Positions 24,236 to 32,020 of a stretch of DNA of 38,271 nt are shown piece after piece (positions within the stretch are counted from its first letter, which is position 1; every line of letters begins with the position of its first letter). The position numbers and the translations under genes were made by a program. The notes under the pieces were generated by a model, which searched no databases, was not told the origin of the DNA, and saw only the letters and a program-made list of their open reading frames with translations. Origin of the DNA: JBBKXR01 sp037969585 (GTDB lineage Bacteria > Verrucomicrobiota > Verrucomicrobiia > Verrucomicrobiales > DEV007); assembly GCA_037969585.1 (NCBI GenBank), contig JBBKXR010000172.1, positions 1 to 38,271 of the forward strand, written 5' to 3'.

Positions 24236-25723
24236 TCACTTCCCTTCGGCCGCCCACTTCTTCATCAGGGCGATGTTGTCTTCGACCTCCTTGACGTGTT
24301 CCGGAGTGCTGCGAACGCGCAGGGTATGCAGGTAGACCGCCATGTCACTGTCGAACATTTCGGCTGACTCCGGCGTGCGCCCCTTGTCATCAGTCTCCAC
24401 CATCCAGGTGTCGAGGCGCCCGCGCAAATCAGCGAGCTGGGCGGCATACTCCGGATCGTCAGCGAGGTTTTGAATCTCATTCGGGTCAGCGTTGATGTCG
24501 TAGAGCTCTTCCGGCGGACGGGTATCGCGAAACAGCAGTTCCTGCACCTCGTCGAGCTTGCCCTCGGCATGCCACTCACGCAACGCGATGAGAATCCCCT
24601 TGGCATCTTTGTAGGCGCACGGTTGCAGGTAAGGACGTTGCGGCAGAAAGTTGCGGATGTACTTAAAATCCCGGGTCCGCACCGAGCGCATGTGATCGAC
24701 CGTTTCGTCGCAGCGATCACGCGCCGCGAACACCGCCTCGCGCGGCGTGTAGTCATCGGCGAGAATGTCCTGCGCCTGCATGTTGTCCGGAATTGCGATT
24801 CCCGCCGCGGCCAGCGACAGCACCGCGATGTCAATGTGCTCGACCGGATCGACGCGCACCGTGCCGGCTTTGATTCCCGGTCCACTGATCACCAGCGGCA
24901 CGTGCAGACCTTCGTCGTACATGAACTGCTTGCCGCGACCGTGACTGATGCCGTGATCGGTCATGAACAGCACCAGCGTATTCTCCAACACCCCTTCCGC
25001 TTCGAGCCGGTCGAGCACTTCGCCGACCATGTGATCGGTGAGTCGCACCGAGTCGAGATACGCCGCCCAGTCGCGAACGATATCGGGATGATTCGGATAG
25101 TACGGCGGCAACTTTACCGCCGCATCCGGCGTGCGACTCCCTAGTACTTTCTCCGCCTGCTTGGCCATTTTCTCCCAATCGCGGGCATCCTTGCCCCGCA
25201 ACTTTCCACCCTGAGTTTGGATCTGAGCAAAGAACGGCTGACCGTCCTTACGTTCCGCCCAGTCAGCACCATCGTAGGCCGCTTCATCCCACTCGAAATT
25301 GTAGTCCGTCTTTCCCAGCTTCCCCTTCTTACCCGGCCAATCGCTGATCGTGGTAAAATAACCCGCCTCCTGAAAAAGCTGCGGCACCAGCTTCACACCC
25401 TGCGGCAATTGAATCTTCTGCTCACCTCGACCACTGCGGTGATGATGTGCACCGATGCTGGTCTGATACCTCCCGGTGATGAATGCCGAGCGACAGGTCG
25501 AACACACCGGCGCCGTCACATAGGCGTTGGTAAATTTCACCCCGTTGCCAGCCAGTCGATCCACGTTCGGCGTTTCGATCGACGTCTCGCCGTAGCAGGA
25601 AAAGTGCGCCGACATATCGTCGGGGATGATCCAGACAATGTTGGGCCGATCGTCGGCAAATGCCGACAGTGCGGAAAAACCGAAAAACGACAAAAGGAAA
25701 AAGCCAGACAGGAAGCGTTTCAT
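24236..25723 (-). CDS. Secreted sulfatase with unusual C-S-T-C-R active-site motif
   Basis: A 495-residue exported type I sulfatase. The signal peptide is MKRFLSGFFLLSFFGFSAL to AFA (1-23). NIVWIIPDDMSAHFSCYG supplies the first metal-binding Asp pair. The modification site reads C74-S-T-C-R78, where the usual third residue is Pro or Ala. It is followed by SAFITGRYQTSIGAHHHRSG, which places this protein with the HHHRSG-type, heparan-N-sulfatase-like sulfatases. LFMTDHGISHGRGK gives the second metal pair. Chemistry is probably sulfate ester or sulfamate hydrolysis; the substrate is unknown. The ATG at 25721-25723 is chosen by the signal peptide; the frame opens 24 codons upstream. ppnP follows within a few bases. 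Confidence 0.9.
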   Translation of the reverse strand: MKRFLSGFFLLSFFGFSALSAFADDRPNIVWIIPDDMSAHFSCYGETSIETPNVDRLAGNGVKFTNAYVTAPVCSTCRSAFITGRYQTSIGAHHHRSGRGEQKIQLPQGVKLVPQLFQEAGYFTTISDWPGKKGKLGKTDYNFEWDEAAYDGADWAERKDGQPFFAQIQTQGGKLRGKDARDWEKMAKQAEKVLGSRTPDAAVKLPPYYPNHPDIVRDWAAYLDSVRLTDHMVGEVLDRLEAEGVLENTLVLFMTDHGISHGRGKQFMYDEGLHVPLVISGPGIKAGTVRVDPVEHIDIAVLSLAAAGIAIPDNMQAQDILADDYTPREAVFAARDRCDETVDHMRSVRTRDFKYIRNFLPQRPYLQPCAYKDAKGILIALREWHAEGKLDEVQELLFRDTRPPEELYDINADPNEIQNLADDPEYAAQLADLRGRLDTWMVETDDKGRTPESAEMFDSDMAVYLHTLRVRSTPEHVKEVEDNIALMKKWAAEGK

Positions 25724-25903
25724 AGAGACACAGGATACGCCAGAAAACCGCCACCCTTCAACGGGACAAATCGAAGTATCGACGCTTATCCGCATAGGCG
25801 CGGTAGCCGCCTTTATCAGAAGGTGGGCCTTGCGTTGACCGTGCGGCGCCCGTCGTCACTCAACCGGCCGTCAGTCCACGGCCTGACGGGCCGCGGCTAC
25901 GAT

Positions 25904-26695
25904 CTACTTCGGGCCAATCTCCAAACCCTCGAGCCACGGCGACGGGATCTGCGGTGGCATACCGCCAAACGGCTGATACGCCGGCAGTTGAATGACACTC
26001 ATGCAGTGCGCCTGCGACGCCATGAAAAACAGCGTCGCCCCGCAGTCCTCCGTCTGAATCATTGTCGCGCGGTGCTTGTCACTCGGCAGCACTGGCCGCT
26101 GATCGACAAGAGGCGTGTTGGCCTCGCCGGGCGCGTATTCGGACAGCACGATACCCAGCGAACTCAACTGTTGGCGCGCGGTAAACAGCAAGCCATGCAC
26201 CGCCCATTTGCTGGCCGTATAGGGAACGCCCGCGAAGGAATCGAAACCATGCCCCGCCGTCGATGACACGACAATGACTTTTCCGCCACCGTTATCCGCC
26301 ATCGGTTTGGTGACCGCGCGAATCATATTGACCACGCCGAGCACATTGATGTCCATGACCTTCTGCCACGTCGCTTCGCTGGCCAGTCGAGCCGGGTCTT
26401 CGTGGCCCATGAAGCGGTCCGCCGTGTTAATGCCGGCGGTGTGAATCAGCGCGTCCGGTGCCCCTGATTCGAGAATCGTTTCCATCGCCGCAGCAATACT
26501 CGACGTGTCAGAAACATCGCAGGCGATCGGCACAATATTCTCCGACATCGCCGCCGCTTCCTCAAGAGAGTCCAGCGAACGACCGAGCACAAAAGTCCGC
26601 GCTCCAGCCTCGGCAAAAACTTTTGCCGCCGCCTGCCCCATGCCTCCGCCACCGCCGGTGACGATAACGTTTTTGTCAGTCCAATCAGAATTCAT
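25904..26695 (-). CDS. Short-chain dehydrogenase/reductase (SDR)
   Basis: A 263-residue classical SDR oxidoreductase using NAD(P). The Rossmann motif is TGGGGGMG (13-20), with an Arg in the FVLGRS strand that favours NADP. ACDVSD, the HTAGIN equivalent of NNAG (85-90), INVLG and the catalytic Ser145-Tyr159-Lys163 (VSSTAGHG, then YTASK) follow. The C-terminal PPQIPSPWLEGLEIGPK is not typical of a substrate class I can name. No signal peptide, so cytoplasmic. Its place between an exported sulfatase and a broken cytochrome gene gives no clear pathway; sugar oxidation would be a guess. Confidence 0.9.
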   Translation of the reverse strand: MNSDWTDKNVIVTGGGGGMGQAAAKVFAEAGARTFVLGRSLDSLEEAAAMSENIVPIACDVSDTSSIAAAMETILESGAPDALIHTAGINTADRFMGHEDPARLASEATWQKVMDINVLGVVNMIRAVTKPMADNGGGKVIVVSSTAGHGFDSFAGVPYTASKWAVHGLLFTARQQLSSLGIVLSEYAPGEANTPLVDQRPVLPSDKHRATMIQTEDCGATLFFMASQAHCMSVIQLPAYQPFGGMPPQIPSPWLEGLEIGPK

Positions 26696-26821
26696 AGCGG
26701 CACTCTAGCGAATCTTCGGCAACTGACAGCGAAAATCCTCCAGCGCGACGTCGCGACCCAAACCATTATTCAACCGCCAAAGCGTCGCAACATCATAGGT
26801 CCTCCCAACTTCTAGCTCTGA

Positions 26822-28279
26822 CTAATAGCCATCCATATATGCCGCTAGATCTGCCAATTGCTGCGCTGTGAAACCCAGTTGGTCCGCCGACAGCATCAGG
26901 GATTTTTCCCAAAGTCGTTTCATATTCTTGATCCGAGCTTTCGGCACGAGCTACTCAAGGCCACCCGTAGAAACGACCACGACCGGGTCGAGTTTACTGA
27001 ACACCAGCCCCTCGATGAGAGTGCCATCCTTCAGATTCACCGCGTAGCCCTCATAACCATGCGCGATCCCCGCTGAAGGATTTGTCACCGCATCAAAAAA
27101 CGCTATCTTGCCCTGATTCGCCACCCAATCCTTGAGGTCGGGACCGTATTCGACACCGACATCATCGATCTTGTGGCACATCACACAGCGCATCGCCTGC
27201 ACCTTACCGGCGACCGCATCGCCGTTCATTTTCACCAACTCCTGCGGCGACGGTAGCTTCGATTCACCCGCATCGGGAACTGTGGAAGCTTGCAGGATGA
27301 TAGTCTCGGGATCGTAAATGCCGCGCTCTTTGAGCAACTCGCGGGTACCGTATTTTGCCCATTCGGTGAGCCCGCGATTGATCATCCACCAGCTGGCATC
27401 CTTGGAAAAGAAGCCGAGAAAGCCGCCCTCCATCAACCAGGTATTGCGACACGCCGGCGGGTCGTCGTTGTCGTTTTGAAAGATATCGCCGAACGAATTG
27501 ACGCACAATTCGTAACTATTGCGAAAGCCGTGACCGACGATCTGCAGACCGGATCCGTCCGGCGCGATTCGTCCCGCAAAGCCTGCACTGTAAACGTTGC
27601 CATCGGCGGACGGCTTACCGGCATACTCGGTCGGATCGTTGAACCACTCTGGAGTGCCGGCACCACTGTCGTAGTAAGGTCCACCGGACTGAAATACGCG
27701 CCCATCCTTGTCGGTGATCTTTGCACCACAGTTGCCGTTGTTGAAATACCACATGCCGTCCGGTCCAGCGACTGTGGCGTGCAACGAATGATCGTGATTG
27801 CGCGCATTAAACCCCGACAAAAACTCCTCCCGCTTGTCGACCGCAGGATCGAATTTTAAATCGCGATCAACGTCGGTGTAGACCAGTATGTGCGGCGGCG
27901 GCGCAACAACGATTTTATTGTCAAAAACACTGACCCCGAGCGGAGCAATCAACTCGGGATCCTGCACAAACGTGTGTGACGCATCGGCTTTGCCATCCCC
28001 ATCCGTATCTTCGATAACGACGATGCGATCGCCTTCCGGACGACTCACGCTGCGCCGGTAGTTCACTCCCTCTGCCACCCAGAGGCGCCCTTCGGCATCG
28101 GTGTCCATGTTGGTCGGATTCAGCAGCAGCGGCGACTTTGCCCACAAGGTCACTTCCAAACCGTCCGGCACGACCAGATCGGATACTGGAACATGCGGCG
28201 CATCCTGCGCGTGGCCCGGGACAGAAAAACAAAGGGCGGCGACAAAAGCCAAGTCGGTAAGGAGCAAAGTATGTTTCAT
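26822..28279 (-). pseudogene. PVC-type cytochrome/dehydrogenase gene interrupted by an amber codon
   Basis: The frame starts at 28279 with a signal peptide (to about residue 24, GHAQ). It then reads as the PVC membrane-bound dehydrogenase domain: DGLEVTLWAKSPLL, NPTNMDTDAEGRLWVAEGVN, EDTDGDGKAD, and FRNSYELCVNSFGDIFQNDN. A haem c site follows, C365-V-M-C-H369. At 26951-26953 a TAG stops it after GGLE, yet the same frame continues for 42 codons (LVPKARIKNMKRLW, then LMLSADQLGFTAQQLADLAA) to the next TAG at 26822-26824, matching the expected family C-terminus. A CAG-to-TAG change would explain this. At 442 residues before the stop it is also far shorter than usual members, with much of the dehydrogenase and HEAT region missing after about residue 292. 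Readthrough or sequencing error remain alternatives. Confidence 0.8.
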
Positions 28280-28417
28280 AAAGAGCAGGGAAAACAGGGC
28301 GAGCGAAATTGACGGAAAGTAGCAGTCATTGCAAGGAGGCGAGCCTTCGCCAACCGCACGTTCCGCCTCAATAAATCGATCCTCGGAAATTCTTGGACCT
28401 TGAAGGTCGATTCCTCA

Positions 28418-29002
28418 TTATTGCTTTTCGTCGGCTCCCGCGAACACTTTCAGATTATCGAAGTCGATAGTGCTGCCGTTGACGGTCATGCCGAATTTGG
28501 TTTTGGTCGGGTGATCGATACCCGGCGAAGTCAGTGATGCAACCCGTTCACCGTCGAGGTAGGCTTCCATGAGATCACCTTCGATCCGCACTCGCATCCG
28601 ATGCCACTCACTCTGGTTCAACTTGATCTTTGCCGAGCTTTGCGTTTTTTCCAACAGCGCTTCCAGAGCAGCTTGCTCTCCGACAGATAGGCTCTCGGAT
28701 TTTCGCTGCTCGCGGACTTTCAGATTCATCGCTCCGGTTTTATCGTCGCCGACCGTCAGCGCCTCTTTCGCTGACGGCACCTTCTGCTGCGGACACGAAT
28801 TGAACAAGTGCCCGACGTTCTCGGCCGGCGGTAGCGCGGGAATCAAACTCGGCAAAAATATCGTCGTGGATGCCGTGCCGGAATCAATCCAAGCTCTCGA
28901 CACCCCCCCGAACCATGGCGCCAATAGCTTGAGGACAAATCCAGCGCGGATCGACCAGCCGAGGTCAATCTGCCTATTGCCGTTCCCACCGGTCGGGATC
29001 AT
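28418..29002 (-). pseudogene. Frameshifted DUF1080/concanavalin-like exported protein
   Basis: The C-terminal 130 residues are intact and family-like: VGHLFNSC, TVGDDKTGAMNLKVREQR, SEWHRMRVRIEGDLMEAYLD, then STIDFDNLKVF. These resemble jelly-roll proteins of PVC bacteria that accompany polysaccharide enzymes. The N-terminal side is broken. The same frame has TGGNGNRQIDL, but between it and VGHLF the similarity moves to another frame (AIGAMVRGGVESLD, a TGA at 28884-28886, then FRHGIHDDIFAEFDSRATAG). No signal peptide is left. I infer at least two frameshifts and one stop, one perhaps in a run of seven G. Lies 40 bp downstream of the SGNH hydrolase. Sequencing error is an alternative. Confidence 0.55.
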
Positions 29003-29042
29003 TGGCTCTCGCCGCGATCTTTCCGCCTTCCAAGGCCCCCCC

Positions 29043-30452
29043 CTATTCCCCCGAAGCCTTCACGCGCACAACCTCATAAGTATGCTCAACCGGCTTACGG
29101 CTGGCCAGCGCGGCCTTCCAGTGAACCTCAACCTGCTTGCGGAGCTCGTCGTAATTCGGCCACTTCTCGATATACCTCAACGTCATTTTGGCGCTGTATT
29201 CCTGCTTGTCCTCGAAGTGATCGTAGTGCGCCTGCAACGCGGCCGGATCATCGACATCGACTTTGTGGTAGTGAATCATCCAGCGCCGCGAATTCAACAA
29301 ACTGCAGGCTTCCGCCTCGGCGCTTCTGCGTTGGGCATTGTGTTGAGCCACTTGCCGGGCTTGCTTGAATTGGGGCGTGGCTGCGTTGAAGGCGAGATTG
29401 ATTCCGCTCGCCAGCTCCTTGGCCGAGTGTCGGCCGACGGCCGTGCCATCAATGCTAAGCTCGTACTGACCGTCCGCCAATCCGGCGACGGAGAGCAGCT
29501 CCTGATTCAAGTCGGCTTCGATCGGCAATAGCTCGAGCATTTCTTTTGCTGCGGGATCGATCGGATACGGCAGGGCTTTCGCCAACACGGCAAATGAGAC
29601 ACCGCCGTCGTCGCTCTTCACCGACGATACCTCGGCATTGATGCTTTCCTTGACGCGATCGGCCGACGCTGATGCGGAAGCTGCCGCGTCGACGACCACT
29701 TTCGAAACGATGGCCGGCGCGCCCTGCGATTTCAGGAACAGCCAGGTCATCATCAAAAAACCGGGAGGGCCCGGGTGCACGCGATCTGTTCCAACGATGG
29801 TCCACTTCGGATCGGTCTTCTGCTGCTTGGCGTTGAGTTCGGTCATTGGCGCGTGGAGATCGACGACCTTTGCCGAATTCGCTGCAGCCAATTGCCGCAC
29901 GATGTCTGCGCATCGACCCAGGCCATTGTTGCACCCGAACAGGTTCACCATTTCCATTTCGGCGGTCTGATCGTACGGCGTTGGCGTCATGAACAACAGC
30001 TTCGGATCGCCTGCTTCGGCTCGAATGCGGGCGACGACTTCTTCCATGCTCGCCTGATAGCGTTCCAGCGACGCTTGCTGCGACTCAAATTGCGCATCGG
30101 TCGGCTTAAGGGTGTAGTTGCCGCGACCGATATCGTTCATGCCGAACATGATCCCGACGGATGTCGGCTTATGATCGATGACATCCTCCTCAAGCCGGCG
30201 CAGCGAACCATTGGCGCTATCGCCCGAACGACCGGCATTGATAAATCGCACGGTCCGATCTGGGAAGCGTGTCAGGTAGAAATCCGACAGGTTGGTTTGC
30301 AGGCTGCCACGGGCGGTGATGCTGTCGCCGAGCAGGCAGACAACTTCACCGTCCTCGAATAATTCAGTTTCAGCTTGGGCTTGAGCCCGGGCGGTGGCCC
30401 CGAATGTGGAGAGGCCCACCAGAATGAAGGCAATGGAAAGAAGCTTATTCAT
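29043..30452 (-). CDS. Exported SGNH/GDSL hydrolase
   Basis: A 469-residue exported esterase-like enzyme. A signal peptide (1-24, MNKLLSIAFILVGLSTFGAT) precedes block I with the nucleophile (LLGDSITARG, Ser44), AGRSGDSANG (block II Gly), FGMNDIG (block III Asn106) and DRVHPGPPG (block V, Asp223 and His226). All four SGNH residues are present. After about residue 250 is a C-terminal region of about 200 residues, with KWPNYDELRKQVEVHWKAAL near the end, that I do not recognise. Likely substrates are acetyl or other esters on polysaccharides, by analogy. It is close to the decayed DUF1080-like gene and about 70 bp past the dienelactone-hydrolase-like gene. Confidence 0.9.
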   Translation of the reverse strand: MNKLLSIAFILVGLSTFGATARAQAQAETELFEDGEVVCLLGDSITARGSLQTNLSDFYLTRFPDRTVRFINAGRSGDSANGSLRRLEEDVIDHKPTSVGIMFGMNDIGRGNYTLKPTDAQFESQQASLERYQASMEEVVARIRAEAGDPKLLFMTPTPYDQTAEMEMVNLFGCNNGLGRCADIVRQLAAANSAKVVDLHAPMTELNAKQQKTDPKWTIVGTDRVHPGPPGFLMMTWLFLKSQGAPAIVSKVVVDAAASASASADRVKESINAEVSSVKSDDGGVSFAVLAKALPYPIDPAAKEMLELLPIEADLNQELLSVAGLADGQYELSIDGTAVGRHSAKELASGINLAFNAATPQFKQARQVAQHNAQRRSAEAEACSLLNSRRWMIHYHKVDVDDPAALQAHYDHFEDKQEYSAKMTLRYIEKWPNYDELRKQVEVHWKAALASRKPVEHTYEVVRVKASGE

Positions 30453-30519
30453 CGTGGTGGCGGAGTATAAAGCATAGGGATCACTGACTCTGAGCTGGGC
30501 ATTGTTTCAGCCCTGATCG

Positions 30520-31431
30520 TCAGGCGAGGTGTTTTTTGAAAAAGGCAATGGTCCGATCCCAGGCGAGCTCGGCCTGTTCGGCGTCGTAACGCGGCGTCGA
30601 GTCGTTGTGGAATCCGTGATTGGCCTCGGGATACATGTGCATGGTGTAATCCACTTTGTTGGCCTTGAGGTCTTTCTCGTAGTCGGGCCAGGTTTCGTTG
30701 ACGCGTTCGTCCAATTCTCCCAGCTGAATCAGTAGCGGTGCTTTGATGTTTTTACGGATTTCTTCGGCTGCAGGGGTTCCGTAAAAGGGCACGCCGGCAT
30801 CGAGAGTTTCGGGAGCGGCAGCGGCGAGCATGTTGACCACATAACCACCAAAGCAAAAGCCGACGGCGCCGAGTTTGCCGTTGCCGGTTTCGTGCGCCTT
30901 GGTGAATTTCGCGGCAGCGATAAAGTCCTGCTCGAGTTTAACCTTATCCATGGAGCCCTGCATCGAGCGACCTTCGTCGTCATTACCGGGATAGCCTCCC
31001 AGGGGATGCAGAGCATCGGGGGCAAAGGCCATGAACCCTGCCTTGGCGACACGGCGGGCAACGTCTTGGACGTAGGGATTGAGTCCGCGGTTTTCATGTA
31101 CGACCAGCACGGTGGGTGCTTTGCCATCAAGGGTCGTCGGCACGACGAGATACCCCCGGCATTCGCCGTGTCCCTGCGGCGAGTCAAATGTGGCGTAGCT
31201 CGCCTTTATGTCGGGATCCGTGAAGGAGACTTGCTCGGCGCTGGCATAGTCAGGGAGCAAGGCGGCAAGCAAGGCCGTCGTGGTAAATCCAGCGACGGTG
31301 AGGGTGGCAAGTCGGGACACGAAAGTGCGGCGGTCGATGATGCCGTGGGCGTATTCATCATACCAGTCGAAGGCTTCTTTGGGGATCGGATGAGCAGTGA
31401 CGGATGATGTATCGGCAGAGAGCTTTTTCAT
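30520..31431 (-). CDS. Dienelactone hydrolase family protein, Tat-like signal
   Basis: An alpha/beta hydrolase of 303 residues. Unlike cytosolic DLH, it has an N-terminal cytoplasmic-looking stretch, then RRTFVSRLATLTVAGFTT and a hydrophobic ALLAALLPDYASA, consistent with Tat export. Domain landmarks are VLVVHENRGLNPYVQDVARR, FMAFAPDAL, GFCFGG (Cys193 nucleophile), ELDERVN (Asp241) and EANHGFHND (His272), giving the Cys-Asp-His triad. The ATG at 31429-31431 is chosen; 12 more codons are open upstream. Substrate unknown: a lactone or activated ester is expected, not a beta-ketoadipate pathway step, since no aromatic genes are nearby. Confidence 0.9.
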   Translation of the reverse strand: MKKLSADTSSVTAHPIPKEAFDWYDEYAHGIIDRRTFVSRLATLTVAGFTTTALLAALLPDYASAEQVSFTDPDIKASYATFDSPQGHGECRGYLVVPTTLDGKAPTVLVVHENRGLNPYVQDVARRVAKAGFMAFAPDALHPLGGYPGNDDEGRSMQGSMDKVKLEQDFIAAAKFTKAHETGNGKLGAVGFCFGGYVVNMLAAAAPETLDAGVPFYGTPAAEEIRKNIKAPLLIQLGELDERVNETWPDYEKDLKANKVDYTMHMYPEANHGFHNDSTPRYDAEQAELAWDRTIAFFKKHLA

Positions 31432-32020
31432 GGTCAAAGAAAATCGGTCTCTGCGGGAAAAAGGCAAGCGCTACACTTGTTCCCCGTGGATCGCAGGATT
31501 TGGATCGTTCCGGTGACGGCCCGCTAACTAGACAGCGAACCATGCTTATCTTTCTCCGCCAGGTTCAGCAGGGTCAGCAAGCCCGTGGCACGCACACCGT
31601 TCGGCCCCTTGCGAATGATGCTGTTTGGATCGCCTCCTTCCCATCGAAACATCAAGCGTCGACGAAAAAGACACGCGTATGAGGGAAAGGAGTGTGAATG
31701 GAAAAGGCGGTCACCGCTTCGCAATCCAGCAAGCGCTGGCACAGCCTTGGAATGCGTCAGGCAGCCTGCTGCCGGCAGACCAGCGAGCGACTCGCCAAGT
31801 CGCATCCGACTCGTCCACTGGGTCGCGCAGCAGGCTGCGACGACCAAGGCGGCAGCAGGCTGCACGCAGTCCAAGGGCCACGGCCTCCGCCTGAAAATAG
31901 GCAGATGACCATCAGTTTCATTCACACCCGAGGTAAAGGTGCAGGCACTGTCCCCTGGCATGCTCTCTTCCGCTGCCGCCTTAGCAAACAACCGGGCACC
32001 TGTCATCGCTTCCCCCCTGG
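31432..32020. other. Intergenic with one copy of a dispersed repeat
   Basis: This 589-bp gap lies between the PhoD-like gene and the dienelactone-hydrolase-like gene. It contains the repeat at 31761-31863. On the minus strand, 31524-31652 reads as 42 residues (MFRWEGGDPNSII, then GVRATGLLTLLNLAEKDKH) with coding-like codon choice, perhaps the 3' end of a lost gene, but I do not recognise it. The rest shows nothing clear. Confidence 0.45.
31761..31863. repeat. Dispersed GCAGCAGGCTGC repeat, copy B
   Basis: A perfect 13-bp inverted repeat, GCAGCCTGCTGCC (31761-31773) and GGCAGCAGGCTGC (31851-31863), has a 77-nt spacer. A further direct copy of GCAGCAGGCTGC lies within it at 31827-31838. The right half and its flank are nearly identical to copy A at 14297-14351. 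The palindrome could form a long hairpin in RNA or DNA. Confidence 0.8.
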
